Source: Diphasiastrum complanatum
Lineage: Eukaryota > Streptophyta > Lycopodiopsida > Lycopodiales > Lycopodiaceae
Direction of reading: 5' to 3'
DNA: 64,000 nucleotides
Assembly (NCBI GenBank): GCA_029204225.1
Contig: CM055102.1
Location: 31,926,607 to 31,990,606 of the forward strand
A program made the position numbers and the translations under genes. Positions 33,839 to 46,292 of the stretch are shown here, one piece after another; positions within the stretch are counted from its first letter, which is position 1; the number at the start of each line of letters is the position of its first letter. The notes under the pieces are model-generated. The model was given only the letters and a program-made list of their open reading frames with translations, searched no databases and was not told the origin of the DNA.

Positions 33839-34876
33839 CATTTTTTGTCACTCCATCTAGAACTGGTCACTCACTGTTGCCTCCTGCATGAGAGCCTTTC
33901 ATTGACGCTTGTTAGAGATTGTTTAGAGTTAGGTTGAGAGTTAGAGCACCGAAGAGATATTTTTCTCTTCGTAGTTAGTTTGGTTTTAGTTATGTTGTTT
34001 TGACATCATTGCTCCATCTTGGTGCCATCCATTTTGATGTACTTGTTTGTCTTATATGCCTTTAGGCATGGAAAAGATGTTAATAAAGCTTCTTTCAAGA
34101 GACTCATAGATTGCCATGTGGTAAATGAGATGCTTTGAATCAAGGGCCTAATTTGAAGAAACCAAGGAGTTGATCATGGAGAGGTAATGGCTTGAGGTAG
34201 ACCTAGTATACACACTCTCCTATCTATTTAAGAGAAGTACCTCTAGCCCCAAAGAAGAAGAAATCTATAAAAGATTAAGCTAGTATAGTTTTGATGGTAA
34301 AATCTAGCTTTCTTGATAGTTACATTTTGTATTGGATCTTAGAACCATTTTTCCTATACTCCTTCCTCAATCCTCAATGCAAGTCATACGTGGACTATTG
34401 TTCTCGTGTCAATTTGCTTTTTATTGATCTTTCATTTTCAAGTGGCACGTGTTATGCTGGGAATGCTTTTGTTTTTTCTCAATAAATTTCTATACTAGGG
34501 GTTTTATTTTCTGAAAATGATGTGCATAAAAAATGTGATCAAAATGTATTATGATGGCATTGAAACATACTACTATGCACTTGAAACTATGGTTTGGCAT
34601 AAGAGAACACTAATAAATACAATGAATGCAAAGTTTTAGTTTAACATTATAAATAGTCAAATTTTTTTAGAAGCTAAATCATCCAAAAATAAGAAAACAT
34701 CATGTACTTCAAAATACATATACAATGTAGATTCATTTCTTGTATGTAGCACAAGATTGTGTTTTCTTTTTTGTTAACTAACATTGTGCTACTTCAGTCC
34801 GCAGCACATCAATATCTGTCTAGCTAAATCATCCCACAAAAAATGATTGGTGGTCAATTGACACTATATATATATA

Positions 34877-34930
<54 letters not shown>

Positions 34931-35732
34931 GTACAATATGCAGGCAGCTTAATAAATACAAGTACAGTTTATACAATATAGATCTATTTCCTGGATATAA
35001 GACAGATTGTGATTTTCGTTCTTTTTTTAACTAGAATTGTGCTGTTTCATCTGCAGCAGCTTAAAATCTGTCTAGTCAAAAGCTACGGATGTCGTTTGCG
35101 ATAAAACTCTAGGCACAACAATTATGAAAGTAAACCATATCAATCAAACATTAATGTATGAATAAGAATGAATTCTAAGAATGAGATCTAGTTGAAAGAT
35201 ACCGAATTAGAAAACAGATTTCAGGTTTCAGGAAATGTGGATGGCGTTTAAATACGTACTTCTTCCATAAACTGATCTGCACAAAATAATTTAGGCAGAA
35301 GACAATTGGTGCAAAGTAAGTTCTACCAGATCATGAATAGCTTGGCTAGTTAGAGAAGCCAGGTTCAAGCATAACTACAAAATCTAACAATGAAAATGAT
35401 GTCAGAAACAATAATTGTCCCCAGGTAGTCGGCGGGCTACTAGTACCCAGATACAAGCTGTAATTGTTTTAGCAGAAATGAAACATCAACAGGTGCACAA
35501 GAAGCCAAATAGCTACGAATAAGTTGAACCAATAAAAGACTTCTATACATAGCAATAACGTAGACTCTCAAACAAAAGGATCTGCAGAGAGCTGAAATGC
35601 TTTACTAGCAGGCAAGATGTAAATATCTCACGTTTCCTGAAAGGTAGGAAGTACGCAGGCTTAAAATCAGTTGTGAATTTCTCACAACTGATATCATTCT
35701 AGAGGTGATTGTTGTAAGGACAAATTGATTGA
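33839..35732. other. no gene recognised; (TA)n at 34866-34925
   Basis: AT-rich, with one (TA)n run of about 60 bp. Two stretches about 200 bp apart (34738-34830 and 34975-35065) share AGATTGTG(T/A)TTT and AACTA(A/G)(C/A)ATTGTGCT words and look like a diverged duplication. No coding region is supported. Confidence 0.45.
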
Positions 35733-35873
35733 TTAGTTCAGCTCAGCCTGCTCAAACAGTGCACCAACCCAAGCAGCAACACCAGCCAGGGAAATTCCAA
35801 CCTCAAGTAAGCTTAAGAGCGCTAATACTTCAAGATAGAATACTGATGCCTTGTCTGGGATAACTGTGATGAC
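35733..35873 (-). other. possible terminal coding exon
   Basis: The minus strand has an acceptor-like ...ATAG before 35873, then 46 open codons to TAA at 35735-35733. The peptide contains SVFYLEVLALLSLLEVGISLAGVAAWVGALFEQ, here split at 20: it starts SVFYLEVLALLSLLEVGIS and ends AGVAAWVGALFEQAELN. This is a hydrophobic, membrane-like tail with good codon texture. It is in phase 0, so it could be an alternative last exon of the conserved gene upstream, or the end of a separate gene. I do not recognise the protein. Confidence 0.3.
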
Positions 35874-36329
35874 CTATCATTGCTTTCAATCAAGAGCATG
35901 AAGGCAGAGTAACAAAAATCAGAGCACATAACAAACTGCAGTAGCCCATCACAAGTTACATAAAGGACTATCTCACTTCCAAATGATCAATCCTCAAAGG
36001 ACAAAGGAGCTTTACAAATAGAGAGGTGGAACAAGTTAAGGAATGGATCTCACTTATACTGATCACTTCCAAAATTGTGCTGCTTTTAACTGTACTTTCA
36101 CCATAAATGTATGCTTTCCATCGACCAAAAAAAATTTGCAATCAACTAAAATGAAGCCATTATCACTTGTTATTACCATAATCCCGGCTGCTTCCAATAT
36201 GTATCTCCACTTACGCCACCATCATGTCCAATGATAGCTTATGGAACTAACAACCGTTTTGTTGATGTTACCCAAGCTTTTACATTGTTCTAAATCTTTG
36301 CGCATGTTTAGACTAGCTATTTAGAATAG

Positions 36330-39300
36330 TCAAACATGTGGTTCATCATCAGAGTCAGATGAACTTAATCCAGATGAAACACTACCAATGCTGCCAACCT
36401 GCAAATTAACCACTGAATTCCGCAATGTCTGACTGTTGTAGTGAAGTGAAGAAGGTGAGCGAGTAGACCGCTTGTGCTGCATATGAAGAATAGATTATCA
36501 GTGCAGTACCAATAGACAGATGTAATTTAAGTTCTTAAGCTAAGAACTAGGAAATCCAACAAATCTCAGAATCTTTCTCAGGATTTGAAAAAGACAATAA
36601 ACAGCCACTTCTAGCATATGGGATGCAAAATGGACAGCTAATCAGAAATTAAGGTCTTGAAGAATACCGCACCTCTTGGTAGAAAGCATTAATCTCTTCT
36701 TCAGTCAATGCTTCTCCTTCCTCTGTACTTTCTTCCCAACCAAGAGACCGTAAAAATGCAGCCTCTTCCTCTTCAGAAGTGCCTACTATACCGCCATCCG
36801 AGACACCTGAGTTGCCCAAAACAGCCTCAGAAATATCAACACTCAGACCATTAGGAATAAATGCCTTCTGTTGAACGGCAACATCCAAGATAGAAGACTT
36901 GGACACCTCACTGCTTTGGAATTCCTTATCTACAATATCATTCTGAAGCTCAAAACCATCTGTCAAAAATTTGTTGCTTCGATCTACAGAACTACTGCTC
37001 TCTGTTACATTTTCAAGTTGCATGACTTTCTCTGTATTTTCAGAAGTTATCGAATTGATAGCTGCCTTTCTTCGAAGAGCATTGAAAAAATCACTCCGAT
37101 TTTGAGCCTGCAGTAGAGCTCGCTTATCTTCCATGACAGAACCTTCTTTTACACGAGCCACAGTTCCCCCATCAATCCCTACATTTGTTACCATTTGTGT
37201 TATGGGCATTGCTCGACGATCAAGCAGCTGCTTCTGCTTTCGAGAGATACCACCCAAATTATGGGAATAAGGGGTCACTGAAGCTACTCCTGCCACAAAC
37301 GAACCAGTAGCAGAGACTGTAGGAGCAGAAGCACCAACATCAGGCTTTGGGGAACTTACAGACGTCGTTGCCTCTTTGCTCGGTTTCAGTACGAGTAGTT
37401 TTCCCTGAGGCATCTTCAAAACTTCAGACCTAGGTGAAAACGGAGGACGATAAGTGGAGCTCAGAAGCTGAGAAGAGCTCGTTGGCTGATTCATCTTTGA
37501 ATTATTTGAAACAGTCACATCAACATTTCTCATCAACTTTGTCTTTGACTTATCACGAGAGCCCTGAAGAACATCCAAAATAAAAATTCGAAACTTAAAT
37601 GCTTTTGAAATGTTGAAAAGATGAAGTGTTATAAACATAATGACTCTTTAGAATCAACCAGGCATTATTCACGAGTAGAATAATCAACAGGACATCCACT
37701 GTTACAAAACAAATCTTTAAGTCCCAGATGTGTAACATAGCATCAATTTGCCAAGGTTCATGATTTCTTTTTGCTCTTCCAAATACGTCCCCAACAAGTT
37801 CCTCGTGCGAATAATGAATCAACAAAAAAAACCACCAAAACTTGAAAGAAAATGTGACTGAGGCATGCAGTCACCAAATAAAAAAACCAATGCTGGTCAG
37901 ATTCTTGTGGAATATAATGTGATTGAGGCATGCAGCCAACTAATAAAGCATATGAACAAACCCAATGCTTAGCTAAAAAGAAACCAGACAATCAAAATGA
38001 TCTTATCATCACTATGCACCAATATCTAAGAAACAAGACTGTACATGTGCAAATATCAAACAGCACATGGAGAACCTCTGAATCTCTTCTATGCCAGGAA
38101 ATAGCCAATATGAGGAACAAGTTGGAAACCTTCTCACAGTTACATGTTGTAAACCACAGTGCACCTGATGAAATACATGCGCATATGGGCTTGAAAAATA
38201 CCACTTGCAGCATCTAGCATACAACAGAAATAGTAACAATGAATAGGACAGCTGAAGTTGATCTGGTATAGAACCACAAAGTCTCATTATACGATGCAGT
38301 AAGATAGGAAGCATAGCATAACAAAAACACATATCTTTAGTTCCTTTCGGTAGCCCAAAGTGTGACGACATAGAAATGTGATCACATCTTGAACATACAA
38401 GAATACAAGGACCAAATAGACCAATATAAGAGTTCTCCCCTTAAATCATTTTTTGACCTGACCAAGCCTTTAACAATAAAGATATCAGACATTGGCACCA
38501 ATTCTCACATCTCTCTCTTGGTTGAGTACAAATCTTGGTGGCAGCCATGGACACTACCACTTTGATTGTGATTCTCTCCTTGAGTTGAAAGTGTATTCTT
38601 CTTCTTTTTGTTTATCCTCTTCCATTGTTGAGACATGGATCCTGGCCCTTCCACTCAGCCTGCGTCTCCTCCTGCAGAGGCTATGGCAGCTACCTCTACC
38701 TTAGATTCCGATACTTTGTTGTTGGCTATCAATAATCTACAACAACAGATTGTAAATTCAAAGGATCAGCAGCAATTGAGGGAGCTAATGCAGTTAAGGC
38801 AATTACTACATCATCCCTTGTTTATACCTGAAATCTTTACTAGGGAAAAGAAGGACAGGTCTCCTAAAGTGGTCACGTCGTGGATTGATGATCGATGGAA
38901 CTCACATTTTTCCATCCATGATTCTTTTGACGACAACAAAATCAACCTAGCTATCATGTACCTGCAAGGTAAAGCTTTTACTTCGTGGCAGGATTTGAGG
39001 GGAAAGCCTGAAGCACCTAGGATGTGGAACGATTTTTGCAAGGCCTTCAAGGAAGACTTTCTTCCTATCCTTTGACTTCAACTTCTATTGTCAGTTTTTT
39101 CAGAAGGTATATCTCGTTTTGCAACTAGAATAGATCCTCTTTTGGTGAAATTGCATTTCATTCTAGGTTTGCCTAGAGATATCAGCTAGAGGTTAGGAGG
39201 AACCAACCTCTTACCCTCGATGAAGGGTTCACTTCGCCCACATATACAATGACTATCGTAAAATGGCTAAGCCTAAGCCTGGAGCTCAACCCGAAGCAAA

Positions 39301-42300
39301 GGGTAAGAAACCATACATTTCAAAGAAGGGAAAAGATAAGGCAAAGGACGCATCTTCATGTCCTAGTAAGTCAAAGAAAAGATCTACTACAGGAGACCTT
39401 TGCAAAAGCCAGAATCGACAATCTATGCTTCAATTGCATGGAGCCAAGTCATGTGGCAAAGGAATGCCCGAAGAAAAGGAGGCAACCTAAAGGGGCTTCT
39501 TTTCAGACACCAGGTAACTTTAGCATTTCTAGTATTGAGCTTTCCTTTGCTAATAATTCTCTGTGTGAGCATTGTTGTTTTAATACGGCAGTTTTTGGTC
39601 CCCACGACTTAATTCGGATGAATGGGGTCGTTGGTGGCCAAGCCGTAACAGTTTTATTTGATGATAGTTTTACATACGATTTTATTAACTCTAATTTGTT
39701 GCAGAGGCTAAACGTGGAAACAAAGCAAAGTGACCATCGCTATGTTGTAAAGCTGGCTATGGGAGCGGAAAGCCAAGTATGGGACCGGATAGTCTCTCAT
39801 TTGCTGATTCAAATACAAGTCTATAAAGACAATTTAGACTTTCATATTATGAATCTAGATAAAGTAGATGTGATACTTAGCAAGGAGTGGTTCTATGAGA
39901 GGAATGAGTCATTAAAGAAAAACTATGTAACTCACAGTTTGTCGTTTTTGCATAACAGCTCACTCATTGAATTGAATGGAAATGCGGATATTTCTTCTAC
40001 TTATATGCTTTCTGCTCTATAAACAGTTGAATGCATGAATATTGTGGATTGTAATTCATACATCTGTTGGTTGGAAGATTTCACTTATCATGAGGAATGC
40101 AATTTACAAAGCTATAACATGCAATTTGCATTAATGCTAACAACCTAAAAGAAGAAAATTCGTTGCAAGGCAAAACCTTTAGAAGACTTAGACAGGAATT
40201 TAATGACGTTTTCCCAAAACAGCTTCCTGAGGGTCTTCCCCCCTCTAGGGGAGTCGAGCATGGTATAAAACTCCTTTCTAGTAGCCTCCTGTATTCTTCT
40301 TTCGTACAAGATGAGTACTACCGAAGAGGATGAAGTTTATAGGCAACTGCAAAAATATCTTAAGATGGGCCATGTAAGGCCTAGTAAGTCCCCTTGAGGG
40401 GCCCCAGTTACTTTAGTTGATAAAAAAAAGATTGAGGTACTCGTCTGTGTGTAGACTTTAAAAAATTAAATAAATTAATGATTAAAAACCTTTATCCCTT
40501 ACCTAGAATGGATGAACTAGTTGATCGGTTACATGGTGCAAAGTACTTCACAAAAATCAATTTGAGATCAAAGTATCATCATATTCGAATCAAGAGTGAG
40601 GATGTGGAAAAAACCGAATTTAGGACTAGGCATGGCCATTATGAATTTATGGTTTTACCAATTGGCTTGACAAATGCTCCTGCAATTTTCCAACAGATGA
40701 TGAACGATCTTCTTCGTCCATATCTAGGAAAGTTCGTTATAGTTTACTTGGATGATATTCTCATCTATAGTAAAACCTTAAAGGAGCAGGAAGAGCATCT
40801 CAGGACTGTCTTAACTCTTAAAGTTACTTAGACAGGACAAACTCTTTGCCAAGGAATCCAAATGTGTCTTTTTCCATAAGAGATTACTTTATCTCGGTCA
40901 AGTTATTTCGGACCATGGGTGGGAGACTGACCCTAATAAAGTCCGACAAGTTCATGAGTGGCCTATACTCCAAACCATCCGTGACGTCAAATCTTTTCTG
41001 GGCTTCACAATTTTTTTCATAGATTTATCATGGGTTATGCGGTGATTACATTACCTTTGACAAATGTCCTCAAAGGGGCGAAAAGAACTAGCCGACACAG
41101 TAAATACAATCCTCCGGTTACTCGGATTGAAGAGATGAATTGGAGTTTTGAGAACCTCAAATATTGTGTGTCTACAGCATCTATTTTACACACAGTCGAT
41201 TCTAACAAGCCGTATGTGCTTGAAACGGATGCTAGCGTCTGTGCTTTAGGAGCAGTACTTTACCGGGATGGCAGACCAGCTGCTTTTGAAAGCAAGAAGT
41301 TGGATCCTTCTCAAAGGCAATATTCCACGTATGATAAACAACTTTTTGCAATTATTCATGCTTTAAAAATTTGGAGACATTATTTATATGGATCCAAATT
41401 TACCATAACAATTGACCATCAAGCATTAAGGTATACTAATGATGCGGTTGACCTTAGGGGTCGTAAGGCCAGATGGTTAGAAATGCTCCAAGAATTTCAT
41501 TATGACATTGAGTACCAGAAGGGTACATCTAATAATGTCTCAAATGCCTTAAGCCGAATTGGAGAGATTAATCAGTTAAGCTTTTCTGAGATCCAATCTG
41601 TGTTATATCTGTCCTTAAGAGATTTGTGTAAGACTGATAGGTACTTCAGTCGTATTTGGCTAGATGTCCTGGCAGGTACTTCTAGATTTAGTGGTGACCT
41701 TGCAATGCACCAGGATTCCAAGATGGACAGACTGACTAAAATGGCGCAATTCATTCCAACCAGGCAATTTGTCAAAGCTTCTAAACTTGCTCAACTTTTG
41801 TGAAAAAGTTGTTCACGTTCTTTGGCTTGCCGAATGACATTGTAGGGTAGCTCAACGAAGAATCTATAGGTGTGGCGAAGGTTCAACCCTCGCCTAGGTG
41901 CATCCTTCGCCTAGGTACTGCATTTAATGACTTTTTCCAGGGTTTCAACCTTCGCCCAACCTAATTTTGGTATTCTGAAGAATTCTAAGTTCACTGGCAT
42001 TCTAGCATTCTGTCTTTGAATATTAAAAAAAGACCACTTTAAGTCTAGGATCTGCAAATCATCATAAATCGGATGGTCAAAATGAAAGGACGAACCAGTC
42101 TATGGAAGATATGCTTCGCAGATTGGGAAAGGTACCTTCCAATGCTTGAGTTTGCGTATAACAAAGCAAAACATTCGGCGACGGGTTCTAGTCCATTCAC
42201 TCTGATGCATGGTTTTCAGCCTCGAGCTCCAATCTTCGTTGGCCTCAAAAGCCTCAAGATTAAAGCGGCAATGGATTTCCTGCACGATATGCAAAAAATG

Positions 42301-45300
42301 CTGCTTGTTGCTCGCGATAACGTAAAAACGGCTCAAGATAGAGCCTAATTTTACGCTAATCAGATGCGACAACCTAGGGTCTATGTGGAAGGGGATCGGC
42401 GTATCTTGAAGTCCCAAAAGACTCTAAGGTACTAAAGACTGGAAAATGTCCTAAGTTATCGCCTCGTTATGCTGGGCCTTTCCAGATTGTAAAGAAACTC
42501 AATCGAAATGCATATCAAGTAGACCTTCCTCAGGGAATCAGTGTTCACCGGATCTTCCACATCAGTCCCCTAAAGGAACAACTTGGTGGAAAGGATGAAT
42601 TGATTCTACAAGATAAGCTAGTTCAACTAGAGGACCTGACATCCTTGTACCCTCTAAACCTCAGGCCATCGTACATCAACGTGGGCTTAGAAACCGGCAA
42701 GTAACTGAGTACTTGGTTCGTTGGAAAGGAAAGGAAAGGAAAAGGAGCGAGGCCATAGACTAAGATTCCTAGATTTCCTTCCTTAGAGGAGGAGTCTTTC
42801 AAGTGGGAGGAAATGGTAGGGACCCAACCCCCTTGGGTCCCAAACCCAATTTGAAACTGAGCGTCGATTGGGCCTATTTACTTGACCAGTGACTCGTGGA
42901 CCTGCATGGTTGCCACGTGTCATAATCTAGGATGTGTACTTGGCTTGGAGACTCCTACCTTGGAGTTGTGCAAGGAGAGGTAAGTGTAAGGAGATGGTCG
43001 ACAATCTATGGAGGTGATACAATGGTCGAAGTAGATGGAAAGCTTGAGTGAGACTTATAAAGCAAAACTTCTAGGGACTTTAGGAAATGCCACTAGTGTG
43101 TCGATAACATATTGAGAAAGAGTCTAGTCTTTTCAATGTCATTGTCCTAGAAGTCCTAGTAGAGTTGAGAGATAGTAAGGAAAAGGCGTAGCTTAAACTT
43201 GCACATCATTTACTCGTCCCATCACATCAAGCGCATCAAGTCCATCATGAATCAAGTTGCAAGAATTGGTGTTGATGCTCCCAAAGATCATGCAATTGTC
43301 ATGTCCAATATGTAATTAGCCCATGTGCTCAACAAGGAGTATTGTTAAATATAGCCATGGTGGTTTGAACAATCGCGCTATATTTGTAAATGGCGGGACT
43401 TATAGTAATGGTTGTAAGGCCCAATCTAGGCTAAGAAGGCGCCAAAATCACATTAGAGACATAGGACCGCTGTAAATAGAGGACATCATGCTAATTTGGA
43501 GGCTATTCTACATTTGTATAATTTGAACTTTCTAAGTGATTTGGAGCTTCTCTTTGAGAGCTTTGTTGATGTACGTGGTTCATGTGCCTATCGTTACATG
43601 AACACGACTTTATTGATTACATCGTATTAAGCCCAATGCCTACTTAATACTTGGTACAATGCAAGTATGTTAAATAACCAAGGAGTACACTAAAATGACT
43701 AGTGTAGCAATCGGATTGTAACTAATTGTCAATATAGCTAGTTAGCATATTGTAATAGCCCATGAATTGATGATGTGCACTTATTTGGCAACTCTTGTGA
43801 ATCCATGATGTCTTCAAAATGGATGTGAAGACCATATGGCCAAGTTCCAACACAAATGTTTGTTGTTGCATCTCAACTAGCTCACACCTGGTTGTGTGAT
43901 CAAGTGGCGTTGAAGTTAGGGCTGCTCATTGAGGAAGATCAATTTGGTAAATGACACACCGTCGTGTTGGTAAATTGCGAGGCTCATAAATAACATAATA
44001 ATTTTTGAAAGTAATGATTGTTCCAATCATATTTTGTTATTTTCTTGTTATGTTTGGTCATATATATGACTTCGTTATATGGGGCATGATCTAATGAGTG
44101 AAGCCTTTGATTTGTATGTACCCTAACTGTTTGTTTGGTGGGGTCTCCCACATGTGAATCAAAGGAAGACTTACTTTGTTAGGTCACATGTGTCCAAAGT
44201 CTAGTGTGGCGACTCGATGGAGGTGGGCGGGGGAAATTGATGGCCAAAATAGTAGAAACACATGCATGCAAGCATAGGCAATGAATGGTGAATGATAAAC
44301 TTTATCGATAAACCCATTATGAAGTACGATAAACCAAGAACTAAGTACAAGAAGAGAAGAACGAAGTACAAGGAGAGTCAAGGCTATAGTCAGAAAGAAT
44401 TGTCAAAAATTTGTGCATAGTAAAGAGGATTGCTGATTTGTGTAATCATAGGTATTAGGTTGCAAGCAAAGGTGATCAAAATCTTCATAGCTTTAGGGTA
44501 ATTGTCATCTTTATCTAGGATTATAACTAATGTTTGAATTTTAAACATGATTTAGAATTTGGATTAATAACATGATTGAAAGATGGCGATATGGTAGCCT
44601 ATGGAGAGTTTAATTGCCTGTAATCTACTTGTAGCATATAATCCCACAAATTTTAAGCCATCCTATTCACTATGCACAGAGCACTTGTCTCCTTTTTTAT
44701 GTTGGGTATATCCTAGACTCTAGGATAAGTTATAACATCATTATGCAAGTTTTCAACAATCCAATCAGATTTGGGAACAAGATTTTTAATTTTGTTTTCC
44801 TCTTGCATGTCCTCATTTGTGAGGCCGTATTGGACTTGAACTTTTGACCTCAAATAATCGAAAGAAGTCCTCACTGATTTACCACTTATTGGAGGACCCT
44901 ACCCTTTAAAAAAAAATCGATTTGAATCTTTGGATGTTAACCTATTTTGTGATGTTACTTGCTCTTTTAAAAGAAATACTACTACAAGTGACTTGCAATG
45001 CTTCTTTGAGGTTTTGGGGTTCTGACATTCTACGAGTAAATTTTTTACGAGTTTCTTCTACCCATGATCCAACAAAATGGTAGCACATGGTGTGCTACTA
45101 TTTTTATGCCACTACATGATTTTTTAAGAACAAGAATTGTGGTTTGATGCATACTTAAAAATTTGACTATCCATCAAATTTTAAATAGGTCTTTCACAAG
45201 ATACTTTGTTACTCTATAAATATAAATTTACTTTTATTTCTAAAATAAATGTTCTTGAATTCGTAAAAGTTAGCATGCCGGCGTGCTAGCCTGCAAATTT

Positions 45301-46230
45301 CTTATTTCAAATAAATAAAGTTTTTTTGAAGAACTTTTTAAAAAAATATATATATTTTTGGAGCTGATTCGACTAGCATGCCGATGTTCTAGCCGAGTAA
45401 ATTATAAAACAGAAAAGCTAATTTGACACATTTGAGAACCAAATTTTAAGTAAAAACATTATTTCAGAATATTTATTTCAATCTCCAAACCATAGTTGCA
45501 GCGCGATTCCCGAATCGCGATTCCGATTCGCGATTCGGGATTTTCCCAGAATCGTGTAGAATCGATTTTTTTCTTCTTTTTTTTGAAATTTTTTTAGGCA
45601 ATATGGGTATCAGATGAAAGCTCTGATCGAGGGGATTATGATTGTGTAGTTTGCCGACTGTTTCGGGTGCGAAACACCAAAAAGTGTGTTTTCACTCGGG
45701 GAGTTGGAAGGCCAAATCATGAAGAGGCCTTACCGTCAAGGTCGGGGTCTACCGGAAGCCCTTGAACCCCGCCGTTGGGGGGCTTTCCCCCCCAAACCCC
45801 CCACCGGGGGGCGGGACCCCCTGTTTCTCGGGGGGGTACCGCCCCCCGAACCCCCCGTTTCCCGAGGGGCTATTGTCCCCCGAACCTCCTAGAGCTTCCT
45901 GCTATATAGACACTGTAGATAAAAATGCCACCGCCCCCCTGTAGATAAAAATGGGGTGCGCGCCGAGAAGGGCCCAATATTTATGCCCCAAACTGTATGT
46001 ACATTGCACTCACATCTCCAGTGAACCAATTGCAAAAGTGATCATCATCCATATAGTTGATAGTCCAAACTGTAGCATTAACATTTACTGAAAACCAGAG
46101 CAAATGACAACCGGATAGCTACTGAAAATAAGATCTGTTTGTGCCTCATCTACTGCACTTCTGAGAGGCAAAACGCTGGTTTGACCATTGATCCCCTAAA
46201 AAAATTTCAGCAATAAGCTATTTTTCCAAA

Positions 46231-46292
<62 letters not shown>

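Larger units (their letters stand above)
38493..42815 (+). mobile_element. Ty3/gypsy element (chromovirus-like), antisense in the intron
   Basis: Plus-strand internal region in the order gag, zinc knuckle, protease, RT, RNase H, integrase remnants, and a chromodomain-like VTEYLVRWKGK segment near 42700. This is Ty3/gypsy order. A TTGGCACCA sequence at about 38493 could be the primer-binding site and GGGAGGAAATGG at about 42803 the polypurine tract. No clear left LTR is seen. Many frameshifts and stops: a relic. Confidence 0.85.

Noticed and set aside
36160-36240. Possible extra exon between 36330 and 35873 on the minus strand
   Set aside because: Short open stretch with no good splice sites and no recognisable motif.
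36649-37638. Single-exon gene of 329 residues starting at 37638
   Set aside because: The first 25 codons are intron (T-rich run ending TTCTTCAG). The conserved protein begins at 37563 as an internal exon and continues to a further exon at 36476.
45686-45944. Proline/glycine-rich open frames in the GC-rich block
   Set aside because: They lie inside a non-autonomous hAT element and result from G and C runs.
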